NCBI GenBank assembly: GCA_031418035.1
Contig: JANOWU010000275.1
Location: 1-14,105, forward strand
DNA length: 14,105 bases
Direction of reading: 5' to 3'
DNA from: JANOYY01 sp031418035
GTDB taxonomy: Bacteria; Actinomycetota; Acidimicrobiia; Acidimicrobiales; JANYDT01
A program made the position numbers and the translations under genes. The notes below the pieces were generated by a model. The model searched no databases. It had not been told where the DNA came from and saw nothing but the letters and a program-made list of their open reading frames with translations. Shown here one piece after another: positions 6,315-12,867 of the stretch (its first letter is position 1; every line of letters begins with the position of its first letter).

Positions 6315-7088
6315 ATGAGTGCAGAGCGACGGCACGGGGTTGCGGTCGTCACCGGAGCAAGCCGTGGTATCGGCGAGGCGATCGCTGAGCGGTTGGCTTC
6401 GAAAGGTATGTCGGTCGCTTGCGTGGCGACGAGCGCGGCCAACGCCGAGGGTGTGGCCCGACGGCTCGCCGACGAGCACGGTGTGGCAACCCTCGCCGTT
6501 GGCATGTCGGTGCAGGATCAAGACTCGGTGAACGACGCAATGGCCCACATCGAGAATGTTCTCGGTCCTATTTCGGTCTTGGTGAACAACGCCGGAATTG
6601 CCGGCGTCGTTTCGTTTCTCGACATGCCGGTCGAATCATTCGACAAGATCATCGCCGTCAACCTTCGCGGTGTCTTCCTCTGTGCACAGGCTGCGGCGCG
6701 GCGCATGGTTGCGTCGGGAACGAGAGGGGCGATCGTCAACATCGGATCGGTGACGGGCATGAACGGCTTACCGAAGCGGATCGGGTACGGGGCGTCGAAA
6801 GCGGCAGTGCACCACATGACCAAGGTGATGGCCCTCGATCTCGTCGAACATGGCATTCGCGTGAACTGCATCGCACCGGGGTACATCAAGACGGATCTGA
6901 TCCGTGAACTGATCGATGCCGGGAACTTGGACGAGTCGTTGCTCAAGCGTCGTATCCCCATGGGCGAACTCGGGGGTCCGGCCGATGTCGCGTCGGCCGT
7001 CGACTGGATCTCGTCTCCCGAGGCGCGCTACATCACGGGCGAGACGTTGCTCGTCGACGGAGGGTGGGTCGCGTACGGCTACGTATGA
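6315..7088 (+). CDS. SDR-family oxidoreductase (FabG-like)
   Basis: The 257-residue protein is a classical short-chain dehydrogenase close to the FabG/3-oxoacyl reductase type. TGASRGIG is at 13-20, NNAG at 91-94, and N116, S145, Y158 and K162 (YGASK) are the catalytic residues. APGY is at 187-190, and the C-terminal signature ITGETLLVDGGW is at 240-251. It would reduce or oxidise a carbonyl/alcohol pair with NAD(P)(H); the exact substrate is unknown. The start is supported by GGGGGAGG (6302-6309), 5 nt before the ATG. It lies 72 bp after the EEP gene on the same strand and could be co-transcribed. It is convergent with amt. Confidence 0.93.
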   Translation: MSAERRHGVAVVTGASRGIGEAIAERLASKGMSVACVATSAANAEGVARRLADEHGVATLAVGMSVQDQDSVNDAMAHIENVLGPISVLVNNAGIAGVVSFLDMPVESFDKIIAVNLRGVFLCAQAAARRMVASGTRGAIVNIGSVTGMNGLPKRIGYGASKAAVHHMTKVMALDLVEHGIRVNCIAPGYIKTDLIRELIDAGNLDESLLKRRIPMGELGGPADVASAVDWISSPEARYITGETLLVDGGWVAYGYV

Positions 7089-7268
7089 CCGCGACGCTGC
7101 TCGCGCTCGCGCGAACCGCGATGCGCACGCGAAAGGAGCGGCACCTTTCGGCACCGCTCCAGTCGTGCTCGGTATTCCGTTCTCCCGTTCGGACTACCGT
7201 GCGGCTAATCGATCACCAGGGGACGTGATCGACCAGACCCATTTGGAAACGCAATCCTCCCGACGTGG
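7089..7268. other. Convergent intergenic region between the SDR and amt genes
   Basis: This 180-bp gap holds the overlapping hairpins described separately, and a GC-rich stretch with repeated CGCG/GCGC words just after the SDR stop. No small gene was supported. Confidence 0.4.
7131..7160. terminator. Candidate bidirectional terminator: overlapping alternative hairpins
   Basis: GGAGCGG (7135-7141) can pair with CCGCTCC (7154-7160). Alternatively GAAAGG (7131-7136) can pair with CCTTTC (7144-7149). The two stems share bases, so they exclude each other. The element lies between two convergent gene ends, where a terminator is expected. There is no T-tract on either side, so it would not be a classical intrinsic terminator. 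Confidence 0.35.
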
Positions 7269-8801
7269 TCAGACGAGGCTGCTTTCGCGATCACTCACCG
7301 AGATCCCCGCTGCGCTGCGGTAGGCGAACTCCGGATACGCTTCGACGCCCATCTCCGGAAAGTCCAGACCGAGGATTTCGTCAGCCTCGAGGGAACGGAT
7401 GCCGCCCTTGGACAGCTTGTTCTGGAAGTAGAAGAAGCCGTAGGCAATGCCGAAGATGACGGTGCAAATGACGACGACGCCGATGGCTTGTGCGACGAGC
7501 TGCTCGCCGTTGCCATAGAGGAGGCCGGTGACGCCGTTGTCCTTGGAGTAGGCGCTGTCGAGAACGTTCCAGCCCTTGCCGTAGTCGCCGTTGGCGAAGA
7601 TGCCGACGCACAGTACGCCGTAGAGCCCACCGACACCGTGGACGCTGATGGCGCCGACGGGATCGTCGATCCCGCGTCGCTCCCAGAATCCGATGGCGAG
7701 CACCACGATGACGGCAGCAGATGCGCCGATCACGGCCGCCGCCCAGGGAGAGACGAATGCACAGGGGGCGGTGATCGCGACGAGCCCGGCGAGCATGCCG
7801 TTGACCATCATGCCGGGGTCAGGCTTCTTCGCACCGGTGTACATGACGAAGAGCATGGATGCGACGGCACCGAACGCCGCAGCGATGCCGGTGTTGGCTG
7901 CGGCGACCGCAAACTGCACGTCGGTTGCGGCGAAGGTTGACGCGGCGTTGAAACCGAACCAGCCGAACAGGAGGATGAAGGTGCCGAGCATGGCCATCGG
8001 GATGTCATGGCCGGCGATCGTGCGAGGCTTCCCGTCGGCACCGAACTTTCCGATGCGTGGACCGAGAATGAGTGCGCCGGCCAGAGCGGCGACGCCGCCG
8101 ACTGCGTGGACAACACCGGAGCCCGCGAAGTCGACGTAGCCGTGAGCAAGGCCCATCGAGTCGCCGATCTGTGACAGCCAGCCCCCGCCCCACGTCCACG
8201 CAGCGAAGATCGGGTAGTAGATGGTGCCGCAGAAGAGGCCCCACACCACAAAGCTCTTCCACTTCCATCGTTCGGCCATCGATCCGGTGGGGATCGTGGC
8301 GACAGTGTCCATGAACGCCACCATGTAGAGGAAGAAACCAAGTGCCGGTGCAATGAGCACGGGCTTGATGTCGCCGAGGAACGGGGTCGACCAATTCAGG
8401 AATATCCAGTCGCCTTTTCCGATCAGTGCCTTGCCGACAGGTTCGGTGAGACCAAAGGACCCGTAGGAGAAGTTTCCGAAGGCGAAACCGAAACCGACGA
8501 AGAGGAACCCAACGAAGCCAAGACCGAAGATGGCGAAGTTCGTGCTCACAACGTGGGCCGCGTGTTTCGCACGACAGAAGCCGGTTTCGACGAGGGCGAA
8601 GCCTGCCTGCATGAAAACGACGAGGGCAGCACCGACGACGATCCACAGCAGGTTCAGACCGGTGTTCGTGGCGTCGAGGTCGGCTTTGGTGATCGGCGGC
8701 GCGTCCTGGGCGAACGCCGGTCCGATAGTCAGTACCGAAATAGCAAGTGTGCTTAGTATCAACGCTCCTGCCTTTCTTGTTCGGGAGAATGTACTGGCCA
8801 T
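7269..8801 (-). CDS. amt: Ammonium transporter (Amt/MEP/Rh family)
   Basis: Starting at ATG 8801, with AAGGAG at 8811-8806 placed 4 nt upstream, the product is 510 residues. It has a signal-peptide-like N-terminus ending AFA|QDA (about residue 31), then about eleven membrane helices. The Amt signature VDFAGSGVVH (223-232) supplies the conserved Asp (D224) and first pore His (H232). The second pore His is H388 in SVHGVGG. The C-terminal cytosolic tail contains GLDFPEMGVEAY (478-489), equivalent to the PII/GlnK-responsive AmtB tail. Amt trimers conduct ammonium across the cytoplasmic membrane under nitrogen limitation. No glnK/glnB follows; the downstream neighbour is a convergent SDR. A GlnR-like box lies upstream. 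A longer TTG start at 8879 is rejected because it lacks a ribosome site and would run back through the promoter. Confidence 0.96.
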   Translation of the reverse strand: MASTFSRTRKAGALILSTLAISVLTIGPAFAQDAPPITKADLDATNTGLNLLWIVVGAALVVFMQAGFALVETGFCRAKHAAHVVSTNFAIFGLGFVGFLFVGFGFAFGNFSYGSFGLTEPVGKALIGKGDWIFLNWSTPFLGDIKPVLIAPALGFFLYMVAFMDTVATIPTGSMAERWKWKSFVVWGLFCGTIYYPIFAAWTWGGGWLSQIGDSMGLAHGYVDFAGSGVVHAVGGVAALAGALILGPRIGKFGADGKPRTIAGHDIPMAMLGTFILLFGWFGFNAASTFAATDVQFAVAAANTGIAAAFGAVASMLFVMYTGAKKPDPGMMVNGMLAGLVAITAPCAFVSPWAAAVIGASAAVIVVLAIGFWERRGIDDPVGAISVHGVGGLYGVLCVGIFANGDYGKGWNVLDSAYSKDNGVTGLLYGNGEQLVAQAIGVVVICTVIFGIAYGFFYFQNKLSKGGIRSLEADEILGLDFPEMGVEAYPEFAYRSAAGISVSDRESSLV

Positions 8802-8853
8802 GTTGCTCCTTACGGTTGGTCGCACCTTGGGCGACGGGTGAGTTACGGAGACC

Positions 8854-8859
8854 AACCTA
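8854..8859 (-). promoter_or_regulatory. Putative -10 element (TAGGTT) of the amt promoter
   Basis: On the minus strand TAGGTT follows exactly 10 nt after the last 5-mer of the GlnR-like box. A start about 7 nt downstream would give a leader of about 46 nt containing the AAGGAG ribosome site. The same box-to-hexamer distance occurs at the winged-helix/antiporter promoter. Confidence 0.5.
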
Positions 8860-8869
8860 AAGAACCCGG

Positions 8870-8907
8870 GTTTCGCCATGGATTCGTGCTTGTTTCGGGA
8901 ATGTTCC
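8870..8907 (-). promoter_or_regulatory. GlnR-like nitrogen-regulation box upstream of amt (four 5-mers, 11-bp period)
   Basis: Reading toward amt the order is GGAAC (8907-8903), n6, GAAAC (8896-8892), n6, GAATC (8885-8881), n6, GAAAC (8874-8870). A weaker fifth unit, ACAAC, lies at 8918-8914. The actinobacterial GlnR consensus, as I recall it, is GTnAC-n6-GAAAC-n6, repeated. Both GAAAC half-sites are exact and the GTnAC half-sites are degenerate. The box overlaps the expected -35 position, as for activators that replace -35 recognition. PhoP-type OmpR-family regulators also bind 11-bp repeats and are the main alternative. Confidence 0.6.
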
Positions 8908-8937
8908 GAGTGTGTTGTCAGGTCGGCCTCGGATCTG

Positions 8938-8943
8938 TAGTGT
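8938..8943 (+). promoter_or_regulatory. Putative -10 element (TAGTGT) of the PPOX gene
   Basis: TAGTGT is followed by 7 nt and the ATG at 8951, fitting a leaderless transcript. No Shine-Dalgarno is present. Confidence 0.35.
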
Positions 8944-8950
8944 CAGCTCT

Positions 8951-9613
8951 ATGACCGACAGCAACTTCTATGGGCCAAGCCATCGAGAGCTGCAAGAGCG
9001 TTTCGACTCGGTCCGTCTCGCCGACGTTCTCGAATCGAGCGCGGCGCGCGAAATCGATGCGGGTCGCGCCAATTTCATCCACGCGGCGAGCATGTTCTTC
9101 CTGTCGACGGTCGACCACCATGGCCGTCCGACCGTGTCGTACAAGGGTGGCGCCCCGGGGTTCGTCAAGGTTGTCGATCCCACGACGCTGCTCTTCCCGA
9201 GCTACGACGGCAACGGGATGTATCTCTCCACGGGGAACATTGCCGCCAACGCGGCCGTGGGTCTGCTTTTCATCTCGTTCGAGCGTCCTCAACGTCTCCG
9301 GATCCAGGGAACCGCGTCGCTAAGTACACAGATCGAAGATCTGGAGTTGTACCCGGAAGCGGAGATGGTGGTTCGGGTGAGTATTACCGACGCGTTCACC
9401 AACTGCCCTCGCTACGTGCACCGTGCGTCGGAGGTTCAGATCTCGAGGTACGTCCCGGTGGCCGGTGTCGAAACGCCGTTTGCGGAATGGAAACGGATCG
9501 AGGTGCTCGCCGATGTGCTGACCCCCGACGATGCGGCCCGAGCTCGTGCGCTGGGTCCGGTTGATCCTGGCGAGTGGGACCAGCGAGTACAGGACGGCCA
9601 CCCCGAGGTGTAG
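8951..9613 (+). CDS. Pyridoxamine 5'-phosphate oxidase (PPOX)-family FMN-binding protein
   Basis: The 220-residue product has the split-beta-barrel flavin-binding pattern. ASMFFLSTVDHHGRPTVSYKGG (46-67) is followed by LLFPSYDGNGMYLSTGNI (80-97) and VGLLFISFERPQRLRIQGTA (103-122). NCPRYVHR is at 151-158, near the end of the fold. The last motif and the length resemble the general PPOX/flavin-nucleotide-binding proteins rather than true PdxH. The reaction is unknown, but such proteins are cytosolic FMN or F420 oxidoreductases. ATG 8951 is chosen because homology begins here; an upstream start at 8912 would overlap the amt regulatory region. It is divergent from amt and convergent with the antiporter fusion, 18 bp away. 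Both neighbours end in GTG TAG. Confidence 0.83.
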   Translation: MTDSNFYGPSHRELQERFDSVRLADVLESSAAREIDAGRANFIHAASMFFLSTVDHHGRPTVSYKGGAPGFVKVVDPTTLLFPSYDGNGMYLSTGNIAANAAVGLLFISFERPQRLRIQGTASLSTQIEDLELYPEAEMVVRVSITDAFTNCPRYVHRASEVQISRYVPVAGVETPFAEWKRIEVLADVLTPDDAARARALGPVDPGEWDQRVQDGHPEV

Positions 9614-9637
9614 AGGTCTCTCCCCTCCCGCCTACAC
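9608..9637. other. Inverted GTGTAG/CTACAC at convergent gene ends
   Basis: Because both genes end in GTG TAG, GTGTAG (9608-9613) and CTACAC (9632-9637) form a 6-bp inverted repeat around an 18-bp pyrimidine-rich loop. It could be a weak bidirectional terminator but is easily a coincidence of codon use. Confidence 0.25.
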
Positions 9638-12451
9638 GACATTGCGGGTTCGGCGTCGAGAACTGAAGTGGTTGCGGCGGGCACCGACACCGGTCCGCAG
9701 GGCCGCCCGAATTGCTTCCTGTGTCTCCCTCGTCAGCTTGTGGCCAGAGCGATCGGTGAGATCGAAGTAGTCATGCGCCATTTCGTCCGTCGTGGAGATC
9801 CGTGCCGCGTGGACATCGACGCCGACGCTGGCAAACGTCACGGCCAGTGCGTGGAGGAGTCCTCGGCGATCTGTTGCCGCCACCTCGGCGACGGTATGCC
9901 ATGGCGACGCGTGTTCATCGAAGGTGATGCTTGCGTCAGCGACACCTGGACTCTGGAGCCTCCCGGGTGCAGTCCCAAGCTTCGTAGCAATCACGTCGGC
10001 ACTCGGCATCCCTAAAGAACTATGTGCACGGAATACTTGCAGAGCTGCTCCATCGCCCCAGGTTGCGATCATCGCATCGCTGATGTCGAGACCCAACCCA
10101 CCGAGGACCCCCGTGGTATGGGCAAGGAGCCCGATCTGGTCACGACCGCCGATCTCGATCGAGAATTCCGGATCACCACCGCCTTGCCCGACGGACCCCG
10201 CCGACGGCTGCACGCTGACCACGAATTGTCCTCGTGGACGCGGTTGCGAGATCAGGCCCGCGTGGCGGGCGATCAGTACCGGTTCGGTGTTGAGCACATA
10301 CGCCAACGGCGCGTGTTCGACGCGATCGACGACGACATGGCGGCCCCCCGGGTGGGTCGACGCAAGTATCGCAATAGCCTCGGCACGTCGGCGATCGATA
10401 AGGGTTCCTCGACCGCTCGAAAGCAGGGGTCCTTCCATCGCCACGCGGATGAGCGCATCGAGCTGGTTGATGAGCCCCCGCTCCCAATCCTCGAGCGAGT
10501 TCATCGCCATAGTGACGACGTAGAGGGCGTCGGCGTTCTCGCGCGATCCCAGATGTGCGGCGATTCGCAGTACCGACTCCTCGCGTAGTCCATCGGGTCG
10601 CAGCGCTGCGGCTCGCAGGAGTTCACGTTCGTTCACGAGCATGGCGACGCCATTGCGCGTTTCGGCGTCGAGCTTGAGCCGGTCGAGAAATGATCGCAGC
10701 GTTCGGGTGCTCTCCTCCGTGGCGCTCGCTGCGTCGATGAGAAGTGCGGCGAGCAGCACGCGGTCTCGATCGCGTAATTGACGAAGTCGATACACCACGA
10801 CGTTCTCACCCGGGTGATCCACGACTCCGTCGTACAGGCGTCGTACCCGTTCGAGTAGCGGCCAGCCGCTGAGTCCCGTGGTGTCGAGAATGGAGGGATT
10901 CATCCGCCGATCGTTCAGGAACGAGTCGAGTTCCGGCAAGGCGTAACTCAGAAATCCCGTCGTCTCCAAAAGGCGCCACGACCTCGACGAGCCGGAACGC
11001 AGGAAGTCCAGGAACTCCGCCGTGGTGGCCTCGCTCCACGTGGCGGTTGCCGATGGAGAGGACGATTGCTTCGTCGCCACGGAACTGGAGATCCAGTCGA
11101 GGAGTGCTCGATCAGGCTGCGCGTCCGTCACCGCTATCCCGGACCGCAGTGCGATGGGGATGAGCTGATCCTCGGGAGGAGCACCAACAAGGACGGCCAC
11201 ATCCTTTCGGACCTGAACCCATCCTTCGGGCGGCTCCGGCGTGACTTCGCGTCCGCCCAAGAAGCTGGCCGCCCTGGACCTTCTGATCTGTGCGCCGAGA
11301 AGTGGCGGTGTGATCAGAGTGGTCACCAAGACCGTGAGCAGTAGGGACGCATAGAGATCGTTGTCGAAGACGCCTTCACGGAGTCCTATCGCCGCAAAGA
11401 TCAGACCCACCTCACCACGAGGAAGCATGCCGATACCGATGAGCAACTTGCTGCTGGTGGTCCCTCGGATCGCCCATCCCGCCACGAGCTTTCCTCCTAT
11501 GGCGATCGCGGTGAGAGCCAGAGCAATGCCAAGTACACGTACCTTTCCAAACGTACTGACGTCGACGGCGATTCCGATTTGGAGGAAGAACACGGGAATG
11601 AATAGATGTCCGACCGGCGTGAGCTCGCGTTGAATTCTTGCCGACGACGGGCTGCGTCCGAGAGCCATACCGGCGACGAACGCACCGATGATCGGTGCCA
11701 ACTTGGCCACCGTGGCCAGCTGGGAGACGCCAAGCGCAAAAGCCAGGGCAAGTGCGAACATCGTGGAGTTCGAACGTGCCTTGCGATCGATGAAGGCAAG
11801 TACTCGGGGAACCAACCACAGGCCGAGCGCAGTACAGACGACGAGAAAGGCCACGGCGACGAGCACAACGACGCCGACCGATCCGACCGAGACTGATCCG
11901 CTTCCCGTCACCAAACGAACCACGACGGTCAACACGATGAGACCGATGACGTCGTCCGCAACCGCTGCACCAAGGACCGTTTGCGCTTCGCGCGAAGCGA
12001 GAGCCCGGAGGTCTCCGAAGACACGGGCCGTGATGCCGACGCTGGTCGCCGTGAGCGCTGCGCCGAGGAAGAGTGCCTGATCGCTGGTGAAGCCGAGGAG
12101 GGGGCCGACGGTCACGCCCGCCGCGAACGGCACGACGACGCCAACCACCGCCACGCGCATCGCATTGCGGCCCACCGATCGGAGCTCGCGGAGGTCCATG
12201 TGCATGCCGACCTCAAGCAGCAGCAGGATCACACCGATCTCGCCGAGCACGGTGAGGATTTCGTTCGGCTTCACCAGACTGAGGACCGATGGTCCGATGG
12301 CGATGCCGGCGACGATCTCGCCGGCCACGGCGGGAATGCCGATTCGCTCAGCGATCTCCGCGGCCAACTTTGCAGCGACCAGGATGACGAGAATCGACAC
12401 GAGAATCGTGCCGGTCTGGCCCGATTCCGCGGCACCCAGGAAAGGGATCAT
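9632..12451 (-). CDS. CPA2 cation/proton antiporter fused to a GlnD-like sensor (degenerate HD + two ACT domains)
   Basis: This is one uninterrupted 939-residue frame. Residues 1-390 are a CPA2 (Kef/NapA-type) antiporter: GEIVAGIAIGPSVL (44-57), LLLLEVGMHMDL (76-87), TATSVGITARVFGD (134-147), ADDVIGL with the D166-D167 pair, and LPRGEVGLIF (343-352). The DD pair is typical of electrogenic Na+/H+ exchangers such as NapA. From about 415 on it resembles actinobacterial GlnD without its nucleotidyltransferase: GFLSYALPELD (499-509), LLAALLID (566-573), ALYVVTMAMNSLEDWE (642-657) and YVLNTEPVLIARHAGL (718-733). ACT1 (about 762-830) contains RDQIGLLAHT and ACT2 (about 851-920) contains DRRGLLHALA...DVHAARIST. 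GlnD ACT domains bind glutamine. The histidines of the HD motif are absent, so the module is probably a sensor and not an enzyme. The ion is unknown. It overlaps the winged-helix gene by ATGA. No start-proximal ribosome site is seen, which is consistent with coupling. Confidence 0.88.
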   Translation of the reverse strand: MIPFLGAAESGQTGTILVSILVILVAAKLAAEIAERIGIPAVAGEIVAGIAIGPSVLSLVKPNEILTVLGEIGVILLLLEVGMHMDLRELRSVGRNAMRVAVVGVVVPFAAGVTVGPLLGFTSDQALFLGAALTATSVGITARVFGDLRALASREAQTVLGAAVADDVIGLIVLTVVVRLVTGSGSVSVGSVGVVVLVAVAFLVVCTALGLWLVPRVLAFIDRKARSNSTMFALALAFALGVSQLATVAKLAPIIGAFVAGMALGRSPSSARIQRELTPVGHLFIPVFFLQIGIAVDVSTFGKVRVLGIALALTAIAIGGKLVAGWAIRGTTSSKLLIGIGMLPRGEVGLIFAAIGLREGVFDNDLYASLLLTVLVTTLITPPLLGAQIRRSRAASFLGGREVTPEPPEGWVQVRKDVAVLVGAPPEDQLIPIALRSGIAVTDAQPDRALLDWISSSVATKQSSSPSATATWSEATTAEFLDFLRSGSSRSWRLLETTGFLSYALPELDSFLNDRRMNPSILDTTGLSGWPLLERVRRLYDGVVDHPGENVVVYRLRQLRDRDRVLLAALLIDAASATEESTRTLRSFLDRLKLDAETRNGVAMLVNERELLRAAALRPDGLREESVLRIAAHLGSRENADALYVVTMAMNSLEDWERGLINQLDALIRVAMEGPLLSSGRGTLIDRRRAEAIAILASTHPGGRHVVVDRVEHAPLAYVLNTEPVLIARHAGLISQPRPRGQFVVSVQPSAGSVGQGGGDPEFSIEIGGRDQIGLLAHTTGVLGGLGLDISDAMIATWGDGAALQVFRAHSSLGMPSADVIATKLGTAPGRLQSPGVADASITFDEHASPWHTVAEVAATDRRGLLHALAVTFASVGVDVHAARISTTDEMAHDYFDLTDRSGHKLTRETQEAIRAALRTGVGARRNHFSSRRRTRNVV

Positions 12452-12699
12452 CGAGTCGAAGCAGTCTGCGGCTGTTCGGCAACCATCCAGCCGCGGCTGC
12501 GAACGTTCACCAGTTCCATCCCGTGGAGCGAGAGTTCGCGCCGGACGTTAACGAGCATTGCGTCGACGCGGCGACTCTGGCCGTGGTGGAAGCCCAGGTC
12601 ACGGGCCAGCCGGGTGCGAGGAACAACTCGTCCCTTCTGGGCGACGAGGATGGTGAACAGCAGATGTTCATGGTCGGTACGTGCCGCGGGAGAGGCCAT
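12448..12699 (-). CDS. Stand-alone OmpR/PhoB-type winged-helix DNA-binding protein (83 aa)
   Basis: From ATG 12699 the product is 83 residues and consists almost entirely of a Trans_reg_C-like winged helix. HEHLLFTILVAQKGRVVPRTRLARDL is the first helices, SRRVDAMLVNVRRELSLHG (42-60) matches the sR.vD.hI..LRrKL recognition-helix block, and VNVRSRGWMV (64-73) is the wing with the usual RG(Y/W) turn. There is no receiver or sensor domain. It probably binds DNA directly and may regulate its own operon, or amt. Its TGA overlaps the ATG of the antiporter-GlnD fusion (ATGA, 12451-12448), so expression is coupled. The start fits a -10 TACATT 6 nt upstream and no Shine-Dalgarno, so the message is probably leaderless. 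A longer frame back to 13491 is a shadow of the acyl-CoA dehydrogenase gene. Confidence 0.78.
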   Translation of the reverse strand: MASPAARTDHEHLLFTILVAQKGRVVPRTRLARDLGFHHGQSRRVDAMLVNVRRELSLHGMELVNVRSRGWMVAEQPQTASTR

Positions 12700-12705
12700 C
12701 GGACA

Positions 12706-12711
12706 AATGTA
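12706..12711 (-). promoter_or_regulatory. Putative -10 element (TACATT) of the winged-helix/antiporter operon
   Basis: TACATT on the minus strand is followed by 6 nt and ATG 12699, so transcription would begin at the A of the start codon. It lies exactly 10 nt after the GlnR-like box, as at amt. Confidence 0.5.
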
Positions 12712-12721
12712 GGTTCGCGGG

Positions 12722-12759
12722 ATTTCTCCGACATTCCCGACGTGTTTCCGTTTCGTGAC
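12722..12759 (-). promoter_or_regulatory. GlnR-like box upstream of the winged-helix/antiporter-GlnD operon
   Basis: Reading toward the operon the order is GTCAC (12759-12755), n6, GAAAC (12748-12744), n6, GGAAT (12737-12733), n6, GAAAT (12726-12722). The first pair is an exact match to GTnAC-n6-GAAAC; the second pair is degenerate. The 11-bp period and the 10-nt gap to TACATT match the amt promoter exactly, which suggests a common OmpR-family activator (GlnR-like, or possibly the small winged-helix protein itself). Confidence 0.62.
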
Positions 12760-12824
12760 CCGATGTGAACGCTCTGTTTCGTCGCCGTCGGCCCAAGCAG
12801 CACGATCGACTCGGATATTTCCGT

Positions 12825-12836
12825 CTCCAGTTGGAG
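12825..12836. promoter_or_regulatory. Short dyad CTCCA-GT-TGGAG near the -35 position of the acyl-CoA dehydrogenase gene
   Basis: This perfect 5-bp-arm inverted repeat ends 19 bp before the putative -10 at 12856. Its right arm overlaps the expected -35, so it could be a repressor operator. Dyads this short occur by chance. Confidence 0.25.
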
Positions 12837-12855
12837 CAAACCCTGCTCGCTCAGG

Positions 12856-12861
12856 TACGGT
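12856..12861 (+). promoter_or_regulatory. Putative -10 element (TACGGT) of the acyl-CoA dehydrogenase gene
   Basis: TACGGT is followed by 6 nt (CGGGGG) and the ATG at 12868. TTGGAG at 12831-12836 is a possible -35 with a 19-bp spacer. The G-run abuts the ATG and is too close to act as a Shine-Dalgarno, so a leaderless start is more likely. Confidence 0.4.
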
Positions 12862-12867
12862 CGGGGG

